From NCBI GenBank assembly GCA_947307005.1, contig CAMZHY010000002.1, positions 1 through 37,464 on the forward strand: DNA of 37,464 nucleotides, read 5' to 3'. Below the pieces are notes generated by a model that made no database searches, was not told the DNA's origin, and saw only the letters and a program-made list of their open reading frames with translations. The translations under genes and the position numbers were made by a program. Positions 25,801 through 33,117 of this stretch are shown here, in pieces. This stretch comes from an uncultured Planctomycetaceae bacterium. GTDB lineage: Bacteria; Planctomycetota; Planctomycetia; Pirellulales; Thermoguttaceae. Position 1 is the first letter of the stretch. Each line of letters opens with the position of its first letter.

Positions 25801-26926
25801 GAATATCGGCGCCGATTATCTTGCTGAAAACGTCAGCGCGCAAGTTTTCACGCTGACCGTTAAAGCGACGAAGCAGACGCGCGGCGAGGACGGAGCGTAT
25901 GTCGACGGCAAGCATGCGACGAAAGAGTATGAAATCCTCGTCGCCAATTCCTCCGCGACCACGCTGGAAAAACCGACGATCGCCCCCGTCGCCGCGCAGA
26001 CCGTCGAAGCGGGGAAGAAACTCGAGTTCACCGTTTCCGCGACGCTTCCGGAAGGTTCGCAGGCGAAGGGCGTTCGCTACGACTTTGCCGACGACGCCGT
26101 CGTTCCCGAGGGAATGTCGATCGACGGAACGACGGGCGCCGTAACGTACGAAGTTCCAAGCGATTATTTCGCGACCGTCGAACCGGACAAGGATTCCGTG
26201 ACGACGAAGGTTGCGATTCAGGCGCAGACCGTCGTTTCCGAAACCGTCGACGCGGACAATTTCGGCGGTTCCGCGACGACCGAGGTCGAAATTACCGTGA
26301 CGCGTCCCAAAGAAGTCGACCCCGCCCTCGACACGTGGCAGGGATGGTTCAACAAGTGGCTCGATATGACGCAGGAGCGATACGATTCTCACGCGTCGAA
26401 TCTTTCGACGTATCTCAGCGCGTATCTCGCCGCCGTCGAGGCGCGCAACGCTCAAATCGCCGAGGCGGTCGCCAAATATCAGGCGGGCGAGTCGTCGATG
26501 ACGGAACTCCTTAAAGCGCGTACCGAAGCGCAAACGACCTTCAACGGAGCGACGGCAACCGCGCTGTCGGAACTCGAAACCGCCGACGCCGCCGTCGAGA
26601 CGAAGTACGCCGAGACGGTCGCGACGATGAACGAAGCGTATCAGCGTCTGGACGAAGCTAATAAAACGCCCGACGACGCCAAGGAGCAAACGAAGAAGGC
26701 GACCTCCGACGTTAATTCGGAACGTCTCGCGAATTGGACGGGCAATTCGAATTTCCGCCTCCATAATAAAGCGACGGACGTTCGCGTCGGACTTGACTGC
26801 CAATCCGCGATCAAAATGTGGCGCGCTGGATATTCGGCGATGTATTCCGGGAGTCGTATCTACGAAGCGATTTATTCCGATCCGAGCTTTATCGACGACG
26901 TCGCGACGGAAGTCGACGCGCAGTGA
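22889..26926 (+). CDS. Large surface protein: cyclophilin domain plus Ig/cadherin-like repeats
   Basis: 1345 residues from ATG 22889 (GTG six bases earlier also possible; AAGGGAAG precedes). The N-terminus is Arg-rich and ends in the planctomycete exported-protein motif LFETLEARQMLDA, residues 33-45. A cyclophilin-type prolyl isomerase domain spans about 93-260: IHRILSDFMFQGGSP holds the Arg/Phe/Gln of the active site (R55, F60, Q63 in human CypA), and ANNGPGTSDAQFYVMFD holds F113. Trp121 and His126 are replaced by Tyr. A stretch of beta-rich modules follows (about 270-1140), including four in A-B-A-B order, and then a helical, probably coiled-coil, C-terminus from about 1150. It is likely exported and exposed at the cell surface. 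The isomerase could fold exported proteins. It stands alone, flanked by terminator and promoters. Confidence 0.88.
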   Translation: MDFSSAFRRLFSQKTRRESGRREDGSVRRLRLFETLEARQMLDAASIYETLPEIITIAETDQTYHYAIEGKSSEIIDASSVNGLTASLPEGPQVAFTVLETKTNGAVSTLGEVVVQLFSAPNEAPVSSNHFLDLVADGYYDGLSIHRILSDFMFQGGSPEGDGIGGSGLSIVDEHSDVLTHSRRGTVAYANNGPGTSDAQFYVMFDAAKYLDGSYNVFGYVVDGYDVVDYLETVDVVENARGEKSVPVDSYTFSNFHVVDANDVSSGVLRLVADENASGSTTVSLMTTFASGESEMQETTVYVGNEGLADYIRATLDEIDFDITAGESIAVSLPKEFGGYDVTYAISVNEDAARYGLTTAFTPPASNPDAQDPWTDFTIKTDRAGAQTLNLSIVAKVNESIYAGTVDKSEFDESAYGGNYQFYEDTRTETEYEYDSATGQFKPIVSDIPVVHVYKILNLSATATQDVVVSPVTPEVSMVADSVANYDGVMYTASSFLNGDVVFSIDVYRFDEPPMQDDELLVALDGEQYAYSRAYHAYNEETGLDRYEIKLSLDHELTEGAHTLTVQDAQSAPTLGESAVLKFNYDPTSLAFVDFPSTVTASVGVAGSVNLATNKTDADGSQRDDVAFSFVDSTAVSSFLTLSEDGVLQWIAPTEAMIGTYDVVVQATDALGRVATSPMTFTVAGALTFADFDDVDAATGSAYLGQVSAYDASDPEAVVRYELVDETNLVINPTTGVLSWAIPSDYLAGGVKTRLYDFTVKATKMVEQEDGSYVDSEGASVSKKFTLTITNAAFEEDATLLPTWKTIEPQTATAGTPITVATVETAPAGVTAVEYRFTTDAPEGMSIDSNGDVKWTTTEDYFGNTTTPSRTYNVGVAARSIVGATDKTIDYTDSTETSLTIKLVNPKYEEAEPILNDLAADELVTHTDATFTATITATDPNGTADRIVYAIVNQTVPEGMTLDATSGALTWNIGADYLAENVSAQVFTLTVKATKQTRGEDGAYVDGKHATKEYEILVANSSATTLEKPTIAPVAAQTVEAGKKLEFTVSATLPEGSQAKGVRYDFADDAVVPEGMSIDGTTGAVTYEVPSDYFATVEPDKDSVTTKVAIQAQTVVSETVDADNFGGSATTEVEITVTRPKEVDPALDTWQGWFNKWLDMTQERYDSHASNLSTYLSAYLAAVEARNAQIAEAVAKYQAGESSMTELLKARTEAQTTFNGATATALSELETADAAVETKYAETVATMNEAYQRLDEANKTPDDAKEQTKKATSDVNSERLANWTGNSNFRLHNKATDVRVGLDCQSAIKMWRAGYSAMYSGSRIYEAIYSDPSFIDDVATEVDAQ
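24953..26316 (+). repeat. Two-module tandem repeat A-B-A'-B' inside the surface protein
   Basis: A (about 24953-25290) and A' (25620-25960) share SDYLA/ADYLA, FTVKATK/LTVKATK and EDGSYVD/EDGAYVD. B (25292-25610) and B' (25968-26316) share PEGMSIDS/PEGMSIDG, EDYF/SDYF, and a closing strand LVNPK/VTRPK. Each module is about 110 residues and looks like a putative-Ig/cadherin-like beta sandwich. The higher-order unit (A+B) is about 670 bp, repeated twice. Confidence 0.75.
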
Positions 26927-27014
26927 TCGAACGATCGTAAAGCGCGGCGCCTAGAAAGCGGGGCGTCGAGCGACCTCCCCAAAAACGGGCGACCGTCGAG
27001 TTGCCGTTAACGAA

Positions 27015-27047
27015 AAAGCGCGAGAAGACTGAATCTTCTCGCGCTTT
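27015..27047. terminator. Bidirectional intrinsic terminator
   Basis: AAAGCGCGAGAAGA (27015-27028) and TCTTCTCGCGCTTT (27034-27047) make a 14-bp perfect stem with loop CTGAA. T-rich on the plus side (TTTATTCGTTTT) and on the minus side. It separates the convergent surface-protein and methyltransferase-fusion genes. Confidence 0.9.
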
Positions 27048-27063
27048 ATTCGTTTTGACGGCG

Positions 27064-29163
27064 CTATTCCGTCGTCGTTTTGTCTTTATCCTGAACTTCC
27101 GTTTTGACTTTCTTGCGAATCTTCGAAGAACTCTGGCGTTCGGTATAGGGGAAATAAACGATATCCGCGCCAATTTTCCGCAGCTGTTTCTGTTCCATTT
27201 TCCAGTAATCGTTATTGCGGTAATCGTCGCCGGAGAAGAAGCAGTCAAAGGGACGGCGTTTTATTTCTTCCAATCGGGAAGGAGTGTCCTCAATGCAGAC
27301 GACTTCGTCGACGCCTTGAACGGCGGCAAGAATCTGCATCCGTTCCTCCAGCGGAATAATCGGTTTCTTTTTCTTGTATTGCCATACTAATTCGTCGCTT
27401 AAAACGGCGACGCGAAGATATCCGCAATGTTCTTTGGCGCGCTGGATCAGTCGCAGGTGCCCAATATGGAACATATCGAACACCCCCATGAGCAGACCAA
27501 CGGGGTAATACCCTTCTCGCCGAATCTTTCGACTTGCCAGCAACGTTTTTCTTCGTCGCTCGATCGCCTCTCGGTCGACCTCAGACCAGCGGTAGACTTG
27601 GCGCAGCGTGTCGCTCCGCCGCGTTTTTTTAAGGAAAGCTCTCTCGCGCTCCTCGTACTCCTCCCAGCGCGCTTCAATGAGATAACGCCGCTTCATTTCC
27701 TCTAAGGGCGCCAATTGTTCAAGTTCCGGGACGCGCCAATACGCGTAGCGTAAGGCGCGGAACAGAACGTAGCCCGCCGGACAGTTCGGCTGGACGAACT
27801 CTTGGTCGAAATATAACGGCGTCCCGTCGACCCAGAAGACGTTAAATGGCGTCATGTCGATATAGCCGTTTTCAAGGACGACGTCCGCCGCGCGGTCTCC
27901 GGTTTGAACGTGCGGCGAGGAGCGAAGAATATCGCGCTCAAGTTGGTCGTAGATCGCCAACAACGAATCTCTATCTTGGAGACGTTCCAAATATTCCAAT
28001 AGCGTCGATTCCTTCCGTCGCGGCATGCGAATAACGCCGTTCTTGAGAAGGTCTTGTTCGATAACGGGAAGTCCTTTAGCGCGAAGCTCTTCCTGAGTTT
28101 TATATAGCCGTCGCAACGTCGCCGCGCCTTCGGGGTAGAGGGGCGCCTTTTCCACGACGCCGTCGGCGTAAAGTCGGACGACGGCGCTTCGTTTCTTTCC
28201 TCGATCGGCGGATAAAACGACGCGGTCGACGGCGCCGAGGGAATCGCGCGTCGCATAGTCCTCCGACGCCGTATACAGGATCATTGCGTAATCCGCCATG
28301 GCGGGCGCCAGCCCCTCGCGGAACAGCGCGTCGTAGAGCGACTGTCCGGTTTCTAAAAGCGTCGGACTGTTCCAGGGGTCTAACGTAAAAAGTCGGTCGT
28401 CCAAACCGCGTCCGGGCTGTTCGCGCTCCGTGTAGATCGCCAGCGGGAAGAACGCGTTGGGGAAGGGATAGAAACAGCGTCGCGGACTCAGACCCGCGCG
28501 AAGAGCGAAAGCGTCGAACTCAGCGCGAGAGTATAACCCTTTTACACCGCCGTCGACGGCGGAAAACGGGACTGTCGCCCTGTCGTCCACGCCGCCGCGC
28601 CAGTAGCGCAGACCAAAGCGATTGTCGAAGCCCGCCAGAAGAAATCCGTCGTTTTTCAGCAATCTTGCGCACTGAGACCAAAGCGCGTCTTCTCTTCCGA
28701 TAAAGCCCTTAGGCGTTCGGGCGAGGACGATCCCGTCGTACGGCTCTTCCGGTTCAAGACTGAGTAAATCTTGACGCAACACTCGGAGTCGTTTCGACCG
28801 TTCGTAACGTCGTTGGAGCGCGTCGGCGCGAATTTCGTTCCACTCGACGGCGTCGACGCTTGCGCCGACGCCAAGCAGTCCGCCGGTCAACGCGCCGAAG
28901 CCGGCGCCCAGTTCCAGAATCCGACAGTTCCTGGGCAAAGGGAGCCAGCCGAGGAGTCCCCGGCGAAGGCTGGAAAGACTCCAGTAGGTCGACGGATCCT
29001 CGCAATTCGCGATAGCTTTGTCGTAATCCGGCGTTTTCGCGTCCGATATAATCTGCGCGATATATTTGTCTCGTTGAAGATTCACAGTCTCTGCGTTGTT
29101 TCTCTTGTCGACGAAGTCCGTTTGCGAACCTTGTCGTCGTTTATGGTTCCGAACAATGCGCAA
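27064..29163 (-). CDS. Three-module fusion: SAM methyltransferase, kinase-like domain, TagD-type cytidylyltransferase
   Basis: 699 residues, probable TTG start at 29163 (a GTG at residue 28 is an alternative); no good ribosome site. Residues about 60-245: class I methyltransferase with motif ILELGAGFGALTGGL (82-96) and a post-motif acidic VEWNE. About 310-470: kinase-like module (VVEKAPLYPEG; YIDMTPFNVFW at 434-444 resembling the catalytic D-x-x-x-x-N of choline/aminoglycoside kinases; YFDQEF at 451-456 resembling the metal-binding DxE), His absent. About 555-690: nucleotidyltransferase GVFDMFHIGHLRLI (HIGH at 567-570), KKKPIIPLEERMQIL and the TagD-like TERQSSSKIR (674-683). The last suits CDP-glycerol or CDP-ethanolamine/choline-type synthesis. 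The LicD gene lies 13 nt upstream. The methyltransferase-kinase pair recalls the O-antigen chain terminator WbdD. Substrates are unknown. Confidence 0.8.
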   Translation of the reverse strand: MRIVRNHKRRQGSQTDFVDKRNNAETVNLQRDKYIAQIISDAKTPDYDKAIANCEDPSTYWSLSSLRRGLLGWLPLPRNCRILELGAGFGALTGGLLGVGASVDAVEWNEIRADALQRRYERSKRLRVLRQDLLSLEPEEPYDGIVLARTPKGFIGREDALWSQCARLLKNDGFLLAGFDNRFGLRYWRGGVDDRATVPFSAVDGGVKGLYSRAEFDAFALRAGLSPRRCFYPFPNAFFPLAIYTEREQPGRGLDDRLFTLDPWNSPTLLETGQSLYDALFREGLAPAMADYAMILYTASEDYATRDSLGAVDRVVLSADRGKKRSAVVRLYADGVVEKAPLYPEGAATLRRLYKTQEELRAKGLPVIEQDLLKNGVIRMPRRKESTLLEYLERLQDRDSLLAIYDQLERDILRSSPHVQTGDRAADVVLENGYIDMTPFNVFWVDGTPLYFDQEFVQPNCPAGYVLFRALRYAYWRVPELEQLAPLEEMKRRYLIEARWEEYEERERAFLKKTRRSDTLRQVYRWSEVDREAIERRRKTLLASRKIRREGYYPVGLLMGVFDMFHIGHLRLIQRAKEHCGYLRVAVLSDELVWQYKKKKPIIPLEERMQILAAVQGVDEVVCIEDTPSRLEEIKRRPFDCFFSGDDYRNNDYWKMEQKQLRKIGADIVYFPYTERQSSSKIRKKVKTEVQDKDKTTTE

Positions 29164-29176
29164 GAATCCGGCGGAA

Positions 29177-30082
29177 TCAGACGTTGGCGAAAGGCGTCGG
29201 AGATCCGTTTTCGCCGTTTACTTCATCCGCGTCTTGAGTTAGATAATGCGTATAATCCCGATGCGCGTCAAAAGTAACGCCGCCCAAAAACTCTTGGTGT
29301 CCCTTTCGTTTTTCGACGGGGGGCGGAGTCATATAATCTCTGTACATAAGGCGTAGTAATTTGTCGTAAGCGACTGGCGCGACGAAAGATTTTCCCGCAA
29401 GCTCGACCCTTGTATAGTCGACCCAGTCGGCGGCGTCGAATTTGGGGGTAAAAGCCGAAACGTCGAGCGTGCAACACTTTTTCTTACGCTCAGGGGAGAC
29501 GCACGCCAATCGAAACAATCCCATGCTCAAGACGCGCCGCAACCCCCTCGGCAGCAGAGAACACGCCTTGCCGAGAAATCGCGCGCGTTTCTGTTCGGGA
29601 TAGCCGGCCACTCTCCAGAAATCGACGCAGCGTAGCGCGCTCGCCAGACCTAACGTCGTTCGCTGCAACCGATAGCCGATCCGCGTGTTGGCGACGCCGA
29701 TCATTGGATAGATATCGAGCGCGATTCCGTGGTTAATCTGGAGCTTCGACAGTTCTTTGCGCATATACGTCGTTCCCTTTCGGTACATGCGCATCCAAAG
29801 CCACGGATGCTGCGGAGTGTTCCCGAGATCCTGAATCGCGTACTTTTCGCCCAGTTCCTTTTGGGCGATCTTAAAGAACCGGCGATAGTCTTCGATCGGC
29901 GTCATGAGATCGGCGTCGTCGTCCCATGGAATAAAATCATGTTCCCGAATCGCGCCAAGCAACGTTCCGCAATAGATAGAATAACGCAGGTTGTGTCGTT
30001 GGCACAATGCGTCGATATCCTCAAGCATTTCGAGCAGCGTCGCATGCAATTCGCCAAGTCCATGCTCCGTCGCTTGTGTCAT
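29177..30082 (-). CDS. LicD-family phosphotransferase
   Basis: 301 residues. Family members transfer a phosphoalcohol (phosphocholine, or ribitol/glycerol phosphate in relatives such as fukutin) from a CDP-activated donor to a glycan. The hallmark LRYSIYCGTLLGAIREHDF (32-50) followed by IPWDDDADLM (51-60) is present intact, including the acidic DDD cluster that binds metal and the CDP donor. WLWMRMYRKGTTY and HGIALDIYPMIG are further family phrases. There is no signal peptide; one weakly hydrophobic helix around residue 145. ATG 30082 has GGGA 7 nt upstream. The stop is 13 nt from the methyltransferase/cytidylyltransferase fusion, and the pair is likely one transcript, supplying donor and transferase. 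Confidence 0.93.
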   Translation of the reverse strand: MTQATEHGLGELHATLLEMLEDIDALCQRHNLRYSIYCGTLLGAIREHDFIPWDDDADLMTPIEDYRRFFKIAQKELGEKYAIQDLGNTPQHPWLWMRMYRKGTTYMRKELSKLQINHGIALDIYPMIGVANTRIGYRLQRTTLGLASALRCVDFWRVAGYPEQKRARFLGKACSLLPRGLRRVLSMGLFRLACVSPERKKKCCTLDVSAFTPKFDAADWVDYTRVELAGKSFVAPVAYDKLLRLMYRDYMTPPPVEKRKGHQEFLGGVTFDAHRDYTHYLTQDADEVNGENGSPTPFANV

Positions 30083-30328
30083 GTCGCGTCCCTTATTCTA
30101 GCGCAAGCGTTTCGTCGTTGAGAATCGGGCGCGGCGACGTCAAGAGTTCCGTCGGCGGCCGTTCGTAAGGCGTCGTTGAAGATTCTTACCACGCGAACGA
30201 AGGGGTGCGTTCGACGGGGTCCGAATTGCGGGAGATAGAGGGCGGGGCCCTTCTAAAAGCCGTCCTTCTTGAAGGAAAGTTCGTCTTAAAAAAAGACCAA
30301 ACTCCCCAGCGTCGCATATTTTATTTAC

Positions 30329-30357
30329 ATTCTTATATGAATCAAGGAAGACGTCAA
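30329..30357 (-). promoter_or_regulatory. Weak promoter candidate of the LicD operon
   Basis: On the minus strand: TTGACG (30352-30357), 17-nt spacer, AAGAAT (30329-30334). It is 247 nt upstream of the LicD ATG; the -10 box is a poor match. Confidence 0.3.
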
Positions 30358-30510
30358 GTTTTCCCCATTTGATTTACGAGACGTCAAAGCGTTGAGATTC
30401 TCTTTCGCCGTCGTGAACGACCTACGGCTGAGAACGCTTTCTTTTCAGAAACGGTCGGCGTTCGAAAGGATTCGGCCCTTCCTCCCCGACGAGACGTCCT
30501 TTACGTTGAA

Positions 30511-30528
30511 AATCCTTTGTAAAGGATT
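30511..30528 (-). terminator. AT-rich hairpin after the HAD gene
   Basis: AATCCTTT and AAAGGATT (8 bp with a 2-nt centre, so about 7 usable pairs) begin 2 nt after the stop codon at 30531, followed by TTTTC on the minus strand. Weak terminator at best. Confidence 0.35.
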
Positions 30529-30530
30529 GA

Positions 30531-32930
30531 TTAAGTTCCCGTCGGCATCGCTTGTTTGATCATATCGTCATAATAAAAATTATCGACGTCATATAGATTG
30601 ATAGAAGCGCACAGATTAAAGAACAATTCCTTGTCCATTGTTTCCACCGACCGACCGTCGCGATACAGCCGATCAAAGAACGCGTCAAAGTATTGGCGCG
30701 CGTATTCGTGAATTTTTTGAATTCGATCCATCACTTTCCGGGATCTGACTTCCTCCGCAAGAACAATGGTTCCGCCGTCGCCGACGTAATCGAGCGACGG
30801 TTCCGGAGAGGTGAAGTATCCCTCGATCTTCATCAGCGTGTCAAAACTCATCAGATCGTTATCGAGAAAATAGCGGATATTCTCGTCATACTTCGAGACG
30901 TGGTTGGGGAGTCCAACGTAGTATCCGTCCATTTTTATGATGTTTTTGTCCAGCATCATCTGGGCGTTGCCTTCCGAAACGAAATCCATGATCGCGCATT
31001 TTTTCCCCTGCAATCCCTCGCGAGCCAAGTAGTTCCGGTAGTTTTCGCGGTATTGTTCCGCTTCCTCGCGAATCGTCTGTTCGTGCATGAAATAATAATC
31101 TTTCGACGATTCGCCGCCGTAAGGAAGCAGTTTTTCTTCCGGAATTCGAAACAACTGACGCAACTGCCTTGGCGGATCGTTTTTGAAAGGTAAAGTGAAG
31201 AAATAATTGAGCAGTTTAAAATTGTCCATGACGGTTAAAAGAGCCGCGCGCCGATTCAGATAAAAGTATTTGCTCGGCGGCAATTCTTCTGGAAATCGAC
31301 GTTGCAACCGGTCGTAAACGTCCTGAGGCATCCAGCCGTCTCTTGAAGAAAAGAGGAAATAATCGTATCCTTTCCCCTTCAGTTCGCCGATCGCCCACAG
31401 CAGATACCCGACAACCAGCGGCGCGACGATCATATTGGCGATCCGAAGATCGTCGTTGGGCGCAAAGGGATCGTCAAACCCGAAAGCGACTCCTAGCCCT
31501 AAAATCTTACGCTCCGTAAGATTGAGATTCCTTTCAAAAATCTCCGCGTAGCCGTTCTTCTTAGCTGTTTCTAGACCGCTCGGGACGTAAAAGGCGTCCA
31601 GACCGAACTTTTGGGCCGACATATAATCTGAGAAATAATTGTCTCCGACGTGCAGGACCGATTCGCCGTTTTTCCGAAGTTCTCGTAATTCTTCGAAGAG
31701 CCCCTCGTGCTTGAATACTCTAAATTCGTTGGAGATAATCAGCGTTTGGTATCCCGTTATCCCGTTTTTTTCCAAGAGATCTCGCATAAAAGCGGGGTCC
31801 AGATACATGTCGCTAACGAGGGCGATCGTTTTGTTTCGGCTTTTGGCGTGTTCAAAAACTTCCGTCATACTGCGACGGGGAAAGATAACGTCGGTTTCCG
31901 TTTGCAGTTCGGTCCGACGTAAAGTTTCGATCGTCTGATCGTCGTATTTACAGTTCTCTTTCAGCCAGTCGTACATTTCGTCCAGGGTAAGTCTCGGAGA
32001 AACCTTCTGGATATGGGATCTGGCTTCCGCAAACCCGCTAACGCCCGTCTGTTCTTCCACCATCTCGAAGACGTCGTTGGGATTCAGAACTGTTCTTTTG
32101 ATCAACGTGTCAAAGACGTCAAAGGAAATAACGTCATGCTGATCGATAGCTTCTAAGAGTTGATTTCGATCAACATGGTAGTCGGCGTCGTCGGCGGCGG
32201 TCGAGACTTTGAATTGAAAAACAAAATATCTGAGCAAACGCGAGTCAAAACCGTATTCTCGCGGGATGATCCCGTCTCTCAGAACGTCTCGACCGATATG
32301 AATGATTCTTTTCCCCGGATAGCTCTCTAGTAACTGCAGAAAAAAGGGTCCGCTGTCCACGCCTTCGAGCGCGCTTCCTTCGACGGCGATTCCTTCCCTT
32401 ATAAGGGAATCGATTTGCTCCTTATTTTCCCAGAGGAAAAGGACCGTTTTCCCCTGGCTTTTTAACCAATGATAGAGGATGAGAAACCTGCGTCTCAGCA
32501 CCCAACGTCCCTTTGTTGCGATATAATCCGCCGCAACGTTGGTCATCGACAGGGAAACGACGTCGTATTCCGCGAGCATTTCTTTCCATTGAGGAATCGT
32601 TACGTGTTCCTGCTCGATCAGTTCGCGTCGCGTTTCGATCATATCGACGCCCAAGATATCGAAGAGCGGAGTTCCCTGTTTCTCGCAAGATTCGCGGATG
32701 GCGTTGTAATCCGGTTCGCCTTCTCGCCGCCGATCGGTTAAGATCACGAGCTCGGCGTCTTTGGGCGCTTCGGAAGCCTCCGGTTCCAGGACGCGATAGA
32801 AGTGATAATCTGAATCAAAACGGCGCGTTATCGCGTCTAGATATTCGCCGGGATACAGCGCGATTCGCCGTCCCTTGAAGCGACGGAAACGCTCGTCAAA
32901 ATTTTGCAGGATATAATCCAATTCCGTCAT
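30531..32930 (-). CDS. Large HAD-superfamily protein with an inactive second HAD domain
   Basis: 799 residues. The active HAD core lies at about 263-450: motif I FDVFDT (270-275), Ser of motif II in LVSDMY (371-376), Lys407, and motif IV HVGDNYFSD (427-435), with a cap inserted at 276-355. Proteins of this kind (COG5610 type, from memory) occur in surface polysaccharide clusters. Residues 115-235 mirror the same order of motifs but with the catalytic residues replaced (see findings), so the gene seems to carry a dead HAD copy. The rest (480-799) is a helical/mixed domain of unknown role, with LFSSRDGW and CAIMDFVSEGN phrases. No signal peptide. ATG 32930 has no good ribosome site. It lies downstream of the GT2 gene (187 nt gap) and may modify glycans or their phosphorylated precursors. 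Confidence 0.85.
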   Translation of the reverse strand: MTELDYILQNFDERFRRFKGRRIALYPGEYLDAITRRFDSDYHFYRVLEPEASEAPKDAELVILTDRRREGEPDYNAIRESCEKQGTPLFDILGVDMIETRRELIEQEHVTIPQWKEMLAEYDVVSLSMTNVAADYIATKGRWVLRRRFLILYHWLKSQGKTVLFLWENKEQIDSLIREGIAVEGSALEGVDSGPFFLQLLESYPGKRIIHIGRDVLRDGIIPREYGFDSRLLRYFVFQFKVSTAADDADYHVDRNQLLEAIDQHDVISFDVFDTLIKRTVLNPNDVFEMVEEQTGVSGFAEARSHIQKVSPRLTLDEMYDWLKENCKYDDQTIETLRRTELQTETDVIFPRRSMTEVFEHAKSRNKTIALVSDMYLDPAFMRDLLEKNGITGYQTLIISNEFRVFKHEGLFEELRELRKNGESVLHVGDNYFSDYMSAQKFGLDAFYVPSGLETAKKNGYAEIFERNLNLTERKILGLGVAFGFDDPFAPNDDLRIANMIVAPLVVGYLLWAIGELKGKGYDYFLFSSRDGWMPQDVYDRLQRRFPEELPPSKYFYLNRRAALLTVMDNFKLLNYFFTLPFKNDPPRQLRQLFRIPEEKLLPYGGESSKDYYFMHEQTIREEAEQYRENYRNYLAREGLQGKKCAIMDFVSEGNAQMMLDKNIIKMDGYYVGLPNHVSKYDENIRYFLDNDLMSFDTLMKIEGYFTSPEPSLDYVGDGGTIVLAEEVRSRKVMDRIQKIHEYARQYFDAFFDRLYRDGRSVETMDKELFFNLCASINLYDVDNFYYDDMIKQAMPTGT

Positions 32931-33117
32931 CGTTCTTTATGAAAACCTAATTGCAAAGTCTTTCGACGATTCGCTTCTCAATGTCGCTAAAATTCTGATT
33001 TCTACCGCAGTCTTTCCCAAAACAAAACGATTGGTCGCCGACAAACGACGGTAATATTCGTGAAACGATAAAGTCGTTCCGTCGTTTTCTTTGAAAAATA
33101 AAATGGGCGCCTTGAAT

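Larger units (their letters stand above)
30083..30530. other. Intergenic region between the LicD operon and the HAD gene
   Basis: 448 bp without a convincing gene on either strand. A weak minus-strand promoter and a short hairpin after the HAD stop codon are listed separately. The middle part (about 30270-30370) is AT-rich; nothing else stands out. Confidence 0.6.

Noticed and set aside
24398..26803. 801-residue minus-strand open frame antisense to the surface protein
   Set aside because: Arg-rich composition without any domain, fully antisense to a gene with clear domains; it results from the strong GC codon bias.
27064..29163. LicC-type cytidylyltransferase
   Set aside because: LicC belongs to the GlmU-like nucleotidyltransferases; this protein has the HIGH motif of the TagD/ECT class.
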